Assembly: GCA_009379725.1 (NCBI GenBank)
Contig: WHTF01000029.1
Location: 1 to 35,579, forward strand
Reading direction: 5' to 3'
DNA length: 35,579 nt
From: Deltaproteobacteria bacterium
Lineage (GTDB): Bacteria; Desulfobacterota; Binatia; UBA9968
Each line of letters starts with the position of its first letter. The first letter of the stretch is position 1. A program made the translations under genes and the position numbers. Shown in pieces: positions 1 through 9,400 of this stretch. Under the pieces are notes generated by a model, which was not told the origin of the DNA, did not search any database, and saw only the letters and a list, made by a program, of their open reading frames with translations.

Positions 1-513
1 ATCGGTATCTTCAATCGTTCCTATTACGAAGAGGTGCTCATCGTCCGGGTTCATCCCGAAATTCTGCGCAGCCAAGGCCTGCCGAAAGAGCTGTCGGACG
101 AGAAAACGATCTGGCAAGCGCGCTACCGCTCCATCAATGGATTGGAAAATCACCTCTACCGCAACGGCACCCGAATTGTTAAGTTTTTTCTCCACCTATC
201 CAAAGACGAGCAGCGCAAACGTTTCCTTGCTCGTATCGAGGAGCCGGATAAAAACTGGAAGTTCAGCAGCGGGGACGTAAAAGAGCGCGAGCACTGGAAA
301 GATTACATGAAGGCTTATGAAGCTTGTCTTGGCGCCACCAGCACCAGCGAAGCTCCGTGGTATATAGTACCCGCGGACGACAAAGAAAACGCCCGGCTGA
401 TCATCTCCCGAATCGTCACCGACACCCTTCAGGGCTTCAAGATGGAGTACCCGAAACTCAGCGATGAGCATATCAAAGAACTCCGTTCGGCTCGCGAATC
501 GCTCAGGAAATAA
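1..513 (+). CDS. ppk2: PPK2-family polyphosphate kinase, C-terminal part (5' end outside window)
   Basis: The reading frame is open from base 1 and stops at 513, giving 170 residues. The protein therefore begins upstream of the window; the GTG at 34 is only an internal codon. The first visible residues, [19 protein letters not shown], are the typical lid-region segment of PPK2 kinases, and the later [17 protein letters not shown] and DDKENAR segments also fit the family. PPK2 enzymes are cytosolic P-loop-like kinases that transfer phosphate between polyphosphate and nucleoside mono- or diphosphates. The Walker A motif would lie upstream and cannot be seen, so the class (AMP- or ADP-phosphorylating) is not decided. 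The next gene follows on the same strand after about 120 bases and has its own ribosome site. The family call is secure; substrate preference is unknown. Confidence 0.9.
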   Translation: MGIFNRSYYEEVLIVRVHPEILRSQGLPKELSDEKTIWQARYRSINGLENHLYRNGTRIVKFFLHLSKDEQRKRFLARIEEPDKNWKFSSGDVKEREHWKDYMKAYEACLGATSTSEAPWYIVPADDKENARLIISRIVTDTLQGFKMEYPKLSDEHIKELRSARESLRK

Positions 514-634
514 TTCCTATAAGCGAGGCTTGTCCCGGAGGAACGGAGCTCCTTGGCGCATTGCAGATCGCCGTCCTCCGGTTTTATCTTTTAAAATACT
601 CCACATTGTTATAAGCCAACGACAGGAGGAATCT

Positions 635-1723
635 ATGCTGCTCATCAACAACCAGGAAGTGGAACGACTCTTGGACATGAAGGCGTGTCTGGAAGCTTTG
701 GAAGATGGTTATGACGATCTGCTCAAAGGCGACGCGGTCTATCGCCCGCGCCTGGATCTCTGGATGCCGTGCGATCGACCCGACGGTTATTGGCGGTGGG
801 GGACGATGGAAGGGGCAAGCCGCAAGATCGGCGTGTTCGCGATTCGGATGAAATCCGACGTTGTCTACTGGCCCAACGGCGATACCGAAGAAAAATATTG
901 CATGCAGCCCGGCACTTGGTGCGGTCTGGTGATGGTGTTCAGCGTGCGCAACGGCGAACCGTTGGCGATCATCAATGACGGCTTGTTGCAGCATATGCGG
1001 GTCGGCGGTTGCGCCGGTCTGGGCGTGAAATATCTGGCGCGCGAAGATGCTTGCGACGTCGGCATATTCGGCTCCGGCGGAATGGCGCGCAGCTACTTGG
1101 AAGCATTTTATGAGGTGCGCAAACTCAAGCGAGTGAGGGTTTACAGTCCTACCAAGGCCAACCGCGAAGCGTTCGCCAGAGAAATGACCGGCAAATTGGA
1201 TTTAGAAGTGGTGGCCGTCGATGCGCCGGAAAAAGTCGTGCGCGAGGCCGATATCGTAGCCACATGCACGGACTCGACCCGCACGGTCTTCGACGAGGCG
1301 GAGTGGCTGAAGGAAGGGGCGCATATCACCTGCGTGCGCGCCTGTGAGGTCGGGCCGAAGGTGATTCAACGCTGCGATCTGTCGGTCAAGCTCGGCAAGA
1401 ACACGATCGAGGCGATGGACGAAGGCATGGTCCGATTGCACGGCAATGTCGGCTATATCGCCGGGCAACCCGAAGAGCGCAGCCGCATTCCTAACCCGAC
1501 GGTGGATAACTACAAAGGCGATTACTTTAAATACTTCATGGACGTTCGCGCGGGCAAAGTGCCTGGGCGAATCAACAACAAGCAAATTACCTTCTTTATC
1601 AATGCCGGGACGCAAGGGCTCCAGTTTGCCGCCTGCGCTGGAAAGGTCGTCGAATTGGCAAAGCAGAAAAAAGTCGGGCGGGAGCTCCCCACCGAATGGT
1701 TCTTGCAGGATATCAGAGACTAG
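635..1723 (+). CDS. Ornithine cyclodeaminase / mu-crystallin family protein
   Basis: A 362-residue NAD(P)-binding protein of the OCD/mu-crystallin family. The start is the ATG at 635 behind GACAGGAGGAATCT; the frame is open upstream but without family similarity. Seen are an N-terminal substrate-binding part, the conserved HMRVGGCAGLGVKYLARED segment, and a Rossmann motif VGIFGSGGMARSYLEA around residues 145-165. Family members include ornithine cyclodeaminase, alanine dehydrogenase and ketimine reductases. By hand alignment the usual catalytic Lys is Arg71 here, and the Asp of the ADxxVVD-type segment is not kept (CDLSVKLG). True ornithine cyclodeaminase activity is therefore doubtful. A paralogue with the same losses lies at 12315-13391; both end in a very similar VGRE(L/I)PT(E/D)WFL tail. 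The substrate is unknown. Confidence 0.85.
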   Translation: MLLINNQEVERLLDMKACLEALEDGYDDLLKGDAVYRPRLDLWMPCDRPDGYWRWGTMEGASRKIGVFAIRMKSDVVYWPNGDTEEKYCMQPGTWCGLVMVFSVRNGEPLAIINDGLLQHMRVGGCAGLGVKYLAREDACDVGIFGSGGMARSYLEAFYEVRKLKRVRVYSPTKANREAFAREMTGKLDLEVVAVDAPEKVVREADIVATCTDSTRTVFDEAEWLKEGAHITCVRACEVGPKVIQRCDLSVKLGKNTIEAMDEGMVRLHGNVGYIAGQPEERSRIPNPTVDNYKGDYFKYFMDVRAGKVPGRINNKQITFFINAGTQGLQFAACAGKVVELAKQKKVGRELPTEWFLQDIRD

Positions 1724-1910
1724 GAGAGACAGAAGTTAGAGGTCGGAGGTCGGAAAGACAGAGGACCGAGGACAGATGACGGAAATCACAAGATCGAGCA
1801 CCGGAGAAACAGAGATAGAATTCAGCGGGCAGAATCCAGACTTAAGAATGTTGCACCTAGCTCACTCCTGACTGCTGTCTTCTGAGTTGCTGATCTCTGA
1901 CTTCTGTCCT
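1724..1910. repeat. Inverted repeat element with CTGACTTCTGTC-type units
   Basis: The intergenic stretch between two convergent genes is purine-rich at its left end and has matching pyrimidine-rich sequence at its right end. The arm 1728-1744 (GACAGAAGTTAGAGGTC) pairs with 1892-1908 (GATCTCTGACTTCTGTC) at 15 of 17 positions. Similar units recur at 24106-24193. It may act as a two-way transcription end or be a dispersed non-coding repeat; no gene is visible in it. Confidence 0.6.
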
Positions 1911-2279
1911 TCAGTATCCCAGCTTCTCGATCTCCTCGTCATCCATGCCGAAGTAGTGGGCGATCTCGTGCAGCACGGTGAGACGGATCTGTTCCCGCAG
2001 CTCGCCGGGGTCCGGGAAGTCCTCGATCAAAGGCTCGAAGAAGAGGGTAATCTTGTCCGGCAAAATAGGCGGATCGAACGCTGAGCGGTCGGGTAGGGGA
2101 GTGCCTTCATAGAGCCCATAGAGGACTTCTTCGTGCTCATCGAGCTCCATCTCTCTCAGCTGACGTTTGCTTGGCCTTCTTTGCACGACGATTTCAACAT
2201 TATTGAGCTGCTCGCGGAACTCCTTGGGCAGTTCATCGAGCACGCGCACGGCTTCCTCTCTGATTTCTTTGGCCTTCAA
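1911..2279 (-). CDS. Small zincin-like metallopeptidase family protein (DUF1025 / Zincin_1)
   Basis: A 122-residue protein whose C-terminal part carries the zinc motif LHEIAHYFGMDDEEIEKLGY. This is the HExxH plus downstream Asp signature of the short metallopeptidase family formerly called DUF1025 (PF06262). Length and the acidic C-terminus match that family, which occurs widely in bacteria, has no signal peptide and no firmly assigned substrate. The chosen start is TTG at 2279; a GTG (2246-2244) about 11 codons in is an alternative, and neither has a strong ribosome site. Its first base overlaps the most upstream possible ATG of the divergent mltA. The family assignment is secure; the proteolytic role is inferred from the motif. 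Confidence 0.85.
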   Translation of the reverse strand: MKAKEIREEAVRVLDELPKEFREQLNNVEIVVQRRPSKRQLREMELDEHEEVLYGLYEGTPLPDRSAFDPPILPDKITLFFEPLIEDFPDPGELREQIRLTVLHEIAHYFGMDDEEIEKLGY

Positions 2280-2326
2280 TGCTAAAATGCTTGCACGAAA
2301 TTGCTTTGTGCTTCAAGGGAGTATGC

Positions 2327-3484
2327 GTGCGCCTGACAATTCGATTTATAGTCGCTCTGCTGTCGTGTTTGCCGATCAACGCACATCTCCTTCATGGCCA
2401 GACGGCTGCGGTAACGCCGCCCATCACCGACGATCTCGATCGTGAATCTCTGCGGCAGGCGATCAGCCGCAGTCTCGCTTACCTCGCCAAGTTGCCGCCG
2501 GATCGTATCGTGGGAGAGCAGCCCCGGCGGTTTACCGTCAAAGAAATCGCCGACAGCCTTGGCGCTTTCGATCAGCTGCTCGACCTGTGGAGCTGCTGGA
2601 CGTGTCTGGTTGAAGAATTTAACGCCCGTTTCGAGGTTGTGCCGTCGAGCAGCGACGGGCAACGGAGGGATGTGTTGTTCACCGGCTATTATCAACCCGT
2701 CATCGACGGTAGCCTGGTAGAGACCGGCGAATACCGTTATCCGATTTACAGTAAACCGGCGGATCTGATGAGCGTCGAACAAGTGACGCTTACGCCGGCG
2801 ATCAAAGTGGACAGGATTATCGGGCGGGTCGACGACGAACAGTTCATGCCTTATTACACCCGATACGAGATCGATGAAATGGGCGTGCTGCGTGGGCGCG
2901 GCTTCGAGATTGCGTGGGTGAAGGATCCCATCGAGCTTTTTTTTCTGCACATCCAAGGCTCGGGAATCTTGCGCCTGACCGATGGAAGACAAGTCTACAT
3001 CGGTTATGCCGGGCAAAACGGCAGGCCGTACCGCAGTATTGGGCGACTGCTGATCGACCGGGGCAAGATTCCAAAACATGAGATGTCGATGCAGCGACTG
3101 CGGCACTATCTGTCGGAGTATCCGGAGGAGCGCAATGAGATCATGGCGCACAATGAGAGCTATGTGTTTTTCCGTATCAATCAAGACGGCCCTTTGGGGA
3201 GCCTTGAAGTTCCGCTGACGGCAGGAAGATCGATCGCTACGGATTCACGTTTGTTTCCCAAGGGCGCTCTCGCATTGATTTATACTGAAAGTCCGGTCTT
3301 GAATGGCGCCGGTCAATTGCTCGGCTGGCGGCCCTTTGTTCGTTTCGTTCTCAATCAAGACACCGGCGGTGCCATCCGTGGTTTTCAACGCGCCGATCTG
3401 TATATGGGCACCGGCGATGAGGCCGGCGCTCGCGCGGGATATATGAATAGTCCGGGAAAGATCTATTTTCTAACCTTGAAATAG
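2327..3484 (+). CDS. mltA: Membrane-bound lytic murein transglycosylase A (MltA)
   Basis: A lytic transglycosylase that cleaves the MurNAc-GlcNAc bond of peptidoglycan with formation of 1,6-anhydro-MurNAc. The GTG at 2327 is preferred because AAGGGAG lies six to seven bases upstream and the product then begins with a typical signal peptide (MRLTIRFIVALLSCLPINA). An in-frame ATG at 2279 would add 16 residues. The LLSC stretch could be a weak lipobox, as MltA of Escherichia coli is an outer-membrane lipoprotein. Family blocks seen are VLFTGYYQPVIDGS, FFLHIQGSGILRLTDG and YIGYAGQNGRPYRSIG, then the C-terminal 3D domain QDTGGAIRGFQRADLYMGTG; the Asp of ADLYMG is the expected catalytic acid. It is 385 residues long, close to family length. 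Divergent from the metallopeptidase gene. Confidence 0.93.
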   Translation: MRLTIRFIVALLSCLPINAHLLHGQTAAVTPPITDDLDRESLRQAISRSLAYLAKLPPDRIVGEQPRRFTVKEIADSLGAFDQLLDLWSCWTCLVEEFNARFEVVPSSSDGQRRDVLFTGYYQPVIDGSLVETGEYRYPIYSKPADLMSVEQVTLTPAIKVDRIIGRVDDEQFMPYYTRYEIDEMGVLRGRGFEIAWVKDPIELFFLHIQGSGILRLTDGRQVYIGYAGQNGRPYRSIGRLLIDRGKIPKHEMSMQRLRHYLSEYPEERNEIMAHNESYVFFRINQDGPLGSLEVPLTAGRSIATDSRLFPKGALALIYTESPVLNGAGQLLGWRPFVRFVLNQDTGGAIRGFQRADLYMGTGDEAGARAGYMNSPGKIYFLTLK

Positions 3485-3695
3485 CAGGAGCCCGTGTCCC
3501 CGACCGGCCGCTAGGCGCCGGTATGATTTGAAAAGGTCCAATTTGAGAGCGAAAATATAAAAAATGCGCCGACAAGCAAGGCCACCTGGACTTTCTAAGG
3601 TTTATTTTGCCGGGCTCTGATTGGCTTTCTTTTCTTCTTGAGCCCTTCCGGCCGGAAGAGTAGCTTATTGGAATTTGCTAAAATTAAATTCCGCT

Positions 3696-4568
3696 ATGGA
3701 ACGGCACAACGAGACGCGGCGACTCAAATGGGCCCTGGCAATCAGCGTGGGCTATTTTTTCGCGGAGCTGATTGCAGGCTTTCTTACCAATAGTCTGGCA
3801 CTGCTTTCCGACGCTGGGCATATGCTGTCGGATATCGGCGCGATGACCGTGAGCCTGTATGCGTTTCGTCTGGCGCGGCGTCCGGCGACGCCGGAGAGCA
3901 CCTACGGATATCACCGCGCCGAGATTCTGGCGGCTCTCTTCAACGGCTTGGCCCTTTGGCTCCTTGTCGGCGTGATTTTTACCGCGGCCTATAATCGACT
4001 CAGCAGTCCACCGCCGGTAGAGAGTCTCGGCGTGATCGTGGTCGCGGTGTTAGGCCTGCTGGTGAATGTTGCCGCGGGTTTGATTCTGTATGAGCCGCAT
4101 CATCATAATCTGAATTTGCACGGCGCGTTCATGCACGTGATCAGCGACGCAGTGGGTTCGGTCGGCGCGATTGTCGCCGGCCTTGTCATGTATTTTACCG
4201 GCTGGTATTTGGCCGATCCCTTGATCAGCGTGTTTATCGGACTGCTGATTCTCTACTCTTCGTGGAATTTGATCAAAGAGTCCCTGAGTATTCTGATGCA
4301 GGCGGTTCCCAAAAGCATCCGTCTCGAAGAAGTGCAGCGGACCATCGAGAACGTGGATGGCGTCGTCGAGGTTCACGATCTGCACGTTTGGGCGGTGACC
4401 TCGGGGATTTATACGCTGAGTGCACACGCGGTCGTGGAAAATGGCGAAGATCTTCACGAAGTACTGAACGGCATTGAGGATACCCTCAAAGAGCACTTTA
4501 GCATCGAGCACACAACCATCCAGTTGGAGACCGAAAGCCGCGAGGAAAAAGAATTCAAGGGATTTTGA
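3696..4568 (+). CDS. Cation diffusion facilitator (CDF) zinc/cobalt/cadmium exporter
   Basis: A 290-residue inner-membrane antiporter of the CDF family (CzcD/ZnT type). The ATG at 3696 is taken as start; a TTG at 3675 would add seven residues. Six hydrophobic segments are followed by a cytosolic domain (EVHDLHVWAVTSGIYTLSAHAVV). The two metal-site pairs are visible as H42-x3-D46 in the second membrane segment (SDAGHMLSD) and H147-x3-D151 in the fifth (FMHVISD). The HxxxD/HxxxD pattern is known in the family to favour Zn(II). A short histidine cluster, EPHHHNLNLH, lies just before the fifth segment and may hand metal to the site. It probably exports excess zinc or cadmium by proton exchange. 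No metal-sensor gene is adjacent, and it converges with the following MFS gene. Confidence 0.93.
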   Translation: MERHNETRRLKWALAISVGYFFAELIAGFLTNSLALLSDAGHMLSDIGAMTVSLYAFRLARRPATPESTYGYHRAEILAALFNGLALWLLVGVIFTAAYNRLSSPPPVESLGVIVVAVLGLLVNVAAGLILYEPHHHNLNLHGAFMHVISDAVGSVGAIVAGLVMYFTGWYLADPLISVFIGLLILYSSWNLIKESLSILMQAVPKSIRLEEVQRTIENVDGVVEVHDLHVWAVTSGIYTLSAHAVVENGEDLHEVLNGIEDTLKEHFSIEHTTIQLETESREEKEFKGF

Positions 4569-4600
4569 TGTGCCGATTGTGGCGAATGTCATCCTGAATG

Positions 4601-5821
4601 TCAGGAAATACCGGGGCTCGGTACGGCGGATTTTCTTGAAGGCAACAACAACGCCATCAGCGCCACGCTCACAAGAGAAAGTAAGCCGAGCATCCAAAAA
4701 ATGGTCGACAGCTCGGCGGTCACTAACAGCAAGCCGATAACCGTTGTCGAAATTGTTTTCGAGGTCTGCTGGATCAAGCGATCGAAAGACACGATGCCGC
4801 CGCGTAAATCAGCTGGTGCGTTCTGCGTCAACAGACTCTTTTGCATGGGCGAGATTACGCCGTTGGCGACGCCGTAAAAGAACAGCGAAAAGCCGACCAT
4901 CCAGCCGCCCGGCATGAAGGGCACGGCAATGAGGGCGACGCCGCTGATCAAAAACGCAATGAACAAAATTTGCGCTTTGTCCCTGCCCGCCGCCAATCGC
5001 CCTGCTTGACTCGAAGTCAGCATTGCGCCCACGGAAAAGAAAACATAAAGAAAACCGGCCGTCGCGGTGGAAATGCCGTGCGTGCGTACGAGAAACAGGG
5101 GAAAGTACGTCAAGAATCCGTAGTCGAGGAAAAAGCGCAGGAAACCCGCGGAAAAAGCGATGAGCAAACGAGGGTGTCGAGTTAGCCTCATCACTTCCCC
5201 CAAATAGGCGCGTGTTCCACTGCTCTTACTTCCTTTGGTCTCAGGCATCCAAAAAAACGTCATGATCCCCAGTGGAACGGTGATGATATAGAGAGTAAAT
5301 GGCCAGTACCAGGCAAACATAGCCAGCAGGCCGCCCAGCGGCGGGAGGATCATGTAGCCGACACGATCGAGGAACACTTTCAAGCCCTGTCCGCCGATCT
5401 CTTCGTTACCGTCAAGCAAGTCGCCGATCAGCACGATGGTCAGTGGAATCACCGCGCTAAAGCCGATCCCCTGAATCGCGCGATAGACAAGCAGCTCAGT
5501 AAAGGTGGTCGCAAAAGCCATCGCCGTGCCGCTGATCCCGAAAACAATGAGTCCGCCGGCCAAGAGCAATCTTCTGCCGTACAGATCGGCGACTACGCCG
5601 AACATCGGCGACAATACGATCGCCGGCGCAGTGAATACGGTCATGACCAGAGAAAGTGCCGAGTCGCTGATGCCGAACGGCTCGGTCATGGCCGGCAAGG
5701 CGGGCTGGATGAAATTCACGCCCATCATCAGTGACAGGCTGGCCGCGTACACTAAGCTCAACGCGCGCCGTTTTTCAGGCGATAGGACACCCAAACCGAA
5801 AAAGTTAGCAACGAACGACAT
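4601..5821 (-). CDS. MFS transporter (drug/metabolite efflux type, 12 membrane segments)
   Basis: A 406-residue major facilitator protein. The ATG at 5821 (MSFVANFFGLGVLSPEKRRA) is preferred over a TTG at 5857 that adds 12 residues. Two six-helix halves are visible, with the loop 2-3 motif A (GVVADLYGRRLLLAGG) in the first half and a weaker copy (SSQAGRLAAGRDKAQ) in the second. The layout resembles DHA1-type multidrug or metabolite exporters, but substrate cannot be read from sequence. It ends 32 bases from the convergent CDF gene. No regulator gene is next to it. Confidence is high for family, low for function. Confidence 0.85.
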   Translation of the reverse strand: MSFVANFFGLGVLSPEKRRALSLVYAASLSLMMGVNFIQPALPAMTEPFGISDSALSLVMTVFTAPAIVLSPMFGVVADLYGRRLLLAGGLIVFGISGTAMAFATTFTELLVYRAIQGIGFSAVIPLTIVLIGDLLDGNEEIGGQGLKVFLDRVGYMILPPLGGLLAMFAWYWPFTLYIITVPLGIMTFFWMPETKGSKSSGTRAYLGEVMRLTRHPRLLIAFSAGFLRFFLDYGFLTYFPLFLVRTHGISTATAGFLYVFFSVGAMLTSSQAGRLAAGRDKAQILFIAFLISGVALIAVPFMPGGWMVGFSLFFYGVANGVISPMQKSLLTQNAPADLRGGIVSFDRLIQQTSKTISTTVIGLLLVTAELSTIFWMLGLLSLVSVALMALLLPSRKSAVPSPGIS

Positions 5822-6065
5822 TCGCCGCAAGCTAGGCCAATGAAGCGGCGGAGTCAAACCTAGTCGATGGCACGAACGGTAGACGCTATCTAAAGCTAGA
5901 GTTCAGCAGTATGATTGATTTTCAGGAACGTGTTATGAGCTGGTCCCTTACGTCTGAGGCGGGTGATTTCGCGGCCCAGCTTGACCATTCGTAGGCAAAG
6001 CCATGCAGGCGCTTTGCCGCCGTGGAGCGATAGTTGCGCGATCCCGGTCGGTCGCATGCGCTGTG

Positions 6066-6311
6066 CTATTCATCCGTTTCGCCGAAGTAGTCTCTTAAGA
6101 TTCTTTCCTTGATGTAAGATATGGCGCCGAGATCCTGGATGATATCGCCGCCGGTATCGTAAAAGAAAATGTCCCCTTTTTTATTGCGGCCTATGGCCAC
6201 GAGCCACTCCAGTTCGTCGCGGTCTTCCAACAGATAGTTGATCGCCTGATTTGCCCCTTTGCTGGCGATGATAGTTACTTTTGGGTTAGCCGATTTTTTC
6301 GGTTGGGTCAT
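6066..6311 (-). CDS. Hypothetical 81-residue protein
   Basis: A small soluble protein with a strong ribosome site (AGGAGGCACCTTC before ATG 6311), so it is very probably translated. It begins with a Lys/Pro/Ser-rich tail (MTQPKKSANPKVTIIASKGA), then a compact part with GANQAINYLLEDRDELEWLV and an acidic end (RDYFGETDE). The text reads like a small alpha/beta fold: VTIIAS strand, helix, WLVAIG and DIFFYD strands, helix. No known family is recognised. It lies alone between an MFS gene and the large DUF748 gene on the same strand, about 110 bases downstream of the latter in transcription order, so it could be the distal gene of that unit. Function unknown. Confidence 0.75.
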   Translation of the reverse strand: MTQPKKSANPKVTIIASKGANQAINYLLEDRDELEWLVAIGRNKKGDIFFYDTGGDIIQDLGAISYIKERILRDYFGETDE

Positions 6312-6423
6312 GAAGGTGCCTCCTGAATCGAACAGAGTTTATACCAGAAGAGTTGGCTACACAACTTCGCCGAAAATTTTCCGCGTGGCGTGTCGACAAA
6401 TTGTAAAATCGGGCCGGCCGCGA

Positions 6424-9400
6424 TTATCTGAGGGAGAAGTCGACACGATTGGGCTTGCCTTTGAGTTTGCTCTTCTCTTCGCTCGTCAGCGGCTTGGCGG
6501 CCACGATAAACAATCGGTCGGCGCTCACTTGTCCTGTGGCCAGAAGCGCGTCGCGGACGGTTTGCGCGCGCTGGTTCGCTAGTTGGCGCAAGTCATCGTC
6601 GTTGGCCGTGGCGTGCTGCATCATGAGCTTTTCCATTTCGGGAACTGGCAGATCCCGGGCCAGGCCTATGATGTTGCGCGGTTTGGGAAAGTCTTCTTCG
6701 CCGTACGCTGCCTTGAGGTATTGCGGATACTCGCTGCTATCGATTTTGACTTCGTCAAGGGATTTAGGCGCTTCGCCTTTGCGCGACAGGTCTTTTAATT
6801 TTTGCGCCTTAACCTTACGCTCGATTCCCCAGCGTTTGAGTCCTTCCACATCGCTCGCCGGATCGGCGCGGCCGCTGAGCTCGAGCCTGAGAGCCGGACG
6901 ATTGGACATGGCCTTCACCAGGGTGGCGATCTTGGCTTGAGCGGCCTGGTTGAGCGTGGCGCGTCCGTTGTCGAACTCGACGTAGCTGAGTTCTTCGCCG
7001 CCGCCTCCTCCGAAGACCCCGCCCAAGAGCGCGAAGGGTGCCGTGACCGCTTTAGTAATGATATTGATCACAAGCCGCAGGATAATGCCGCCGACGCTGA
7101 ACTGCGGCTCATCCAGAGAGCCGCTGATGGGAAGGTTGATATCGATGACGCCGTTTCGGTCTTTAAGCAGCGCCACGGCGAGCAACACGGGCAGCTTGGT
7201 CGCTTGCGGGCTCTCGACCTTTTCGCCGAAGGTAAGCTGGTTAAGAATGATTTTGTTTTCCGCAGTGAGCTTGCGATTTTCCACCTTATACTTGACGTTG
7301 AACGACAGTTTGCCCTTGTCGATCCCATAGCCGATATACTTACCCGAGTAGGGCGAGAAAGAATTCATTTCGATCTCGCGGGCGTCGGCAACGATATCGA
7401 AGAACAGCTCCGTGGCCAGCGGATTGATTTTGCCGTTAATGTCGACGGGCGCCGCTCCGTCGAGCTTGGCTTTAAGATCGAGATCGCCGGGTGTTTCCGG
7501 TTTGAGCTCCGAAACCGTTCCCTCCACATCAGTCAGATTGGCCGAATAATTGGGCTTGATGAGAAAATCGCTAAAATTGATGTTGCCGCCCTGGAGATTG
7601 ATCTTACCGATGGTGATCGGCTTCTCGGTCGTCGCGGGAGTTGTCGCGGCCGTTTCCCCTATCGTTTCCGGCGCCGCGGCGTCCTGCTTCTCATCCGGGA
7701 CCGTCAAATTTTGCAGATTCACCTTCCCGTCCGGGCCTATGATCAGGCGCGAGTAGAAGTGCGCGAGATTGACTGTGCCGATGCGCAGTTGCAGCGGCTC
7801 CGAGTTAAATAGGATTTCGTCGAGCGACAAAGCTTTCCAGTTCAGCAAATCCTGAGTATTGCCCTTTTCAACCGCCGCGAAATCAGCAAGCTGCGCGCCG
7901 CCCTGGTAGCTTACCTTCGACGGGCTGCCGCTGGCGTCAAATAGGAGGCTGCCTTTTGTGCTCAAGCGACCGCCGGTCAGAAGAAAATTAACTTGATCGC
8001 CGAGGTACGGCTGAAACGGAAGAAGCTCGATGTCTTGCCCTTCCACGGCGAATTTCGCGGTGATGGGATTGGCGCCGGCGGCACCTGCGAGGCGCAGTGT
8101 TCCCTTGTTGTTGATGCGGGTGCGTAGGGTGGCTTTAGCGGATTGATTTTTTGCGCTGGAAAAGTTTCTGATCCGAACCGATAGATTTGACAGGTTAAGC
8201 TTGGCTGGAGTGGCGGCAGCACGATCGTCGACATTGACTCTGAAACCGTCCAGCGCAATCTGTTTAGCTTCGACCTTCCATGAGGTCTCATTTTTTTGGG
8301 TCGGCTCTTTAGTTGCCGGCGTCGCAGATTGGGCTTTGACGATACGCGCGTAGTTCAGAGTACCGTCCTTTGCGCGCTGAACATAACCGATGCCGCCTTT
8401 ACCTTCGAGCGCGCCGATGACGACTGTTCTGCCGGTTACATCAACGGTCGCGTCCTTGATCGCCAATGAGGGGATGCGCCAGAGCGGTTCGGGCTGCCCG
8501 GGTAGTTCCAGGCGGACGGTGCGCAGGTTGGCATTGAGATCGGTGAAGGTTAAGCCGGCGCCCTTTGCCTCGAATCTGTATTGTGTTGAAAGGTCCAATG
8601 ATCCTTCCTTAATGTCCGTCGCAAGTACGTCTTGATAGTAGGGGCTAAGATTTCCTAGCTTAAAGCGCTCAACATCGAGTTTTCCTTCTGCCAGAAACGG
8701 CGACAGCTGGATTTTGCCACTATGGCCAACTCGCTCTTTCGCATCCGACTCGAAAGAAACTTCGATATCGGCCTGCTTAGCCGGTTCATTCGTCAATCCT
8801 TTAACTGCAATACGGACGTTGTCGAGTCGGGTTTTGTATGGACGCTGCAAAGTCTCATCGGTGAAGTGCAGCGTGCCCGACTCAATAAGAATCTCACTAA
8901 TTTCATAGCCGAACGGTTTGCTGTCGGTCTTCGGCTCGTTTTGAGTCGTCTTCGGCGAAGTCGTAACCAAATCTGCGGTACTTAAAGATCCATCGCGGTT
9001 GCGAGCTAGGTGCAACTCCAGTCCCTGAGCTTTGATGGATTTTAGACCGGTCTTATTATTGAAGACGTCGATGGCGTCGATCACGACTTCGAGGTTTGCA
9101 ATCTTACCAACCGGCGAGCCGCCGCTTTTCTCCACTGCAAGTTCCGTGAGCGCCAAGTTGCCGGTGATGGTAAATACAGATGGGCTGTTTTTGGCGGTCT
9201 TAAAGGATGCGTTGAGCTTGCCGTTCAGTTCGCCGGAAGGAACTTTAAAATTGAGCGCTAGTGGAGAATATTCGAGATATTTGTTGATGTGCAGTTTGTC
9301 GATATCTAAATCGACGATGCTTTCGTGTGATCTGTGAAACGGCTTGGACTCCCCGCCGATGTGCAGGGGAGCGCCATTGATATTCGCTGAAAACGAAGGT

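Noticed and set aside
2282-3184. Minus-strand open frame of 300 codons
   Set aside because: Antisense to mltA; no family similarity and no ribosome site.
6802-7812. Long plus-strand open frame (336 codons)
   Set aside because: It lies wholly antisense to the DUF748 gene, has no ribosome site, and its translation has the Arg/Asp-rich look of a shadow frame.
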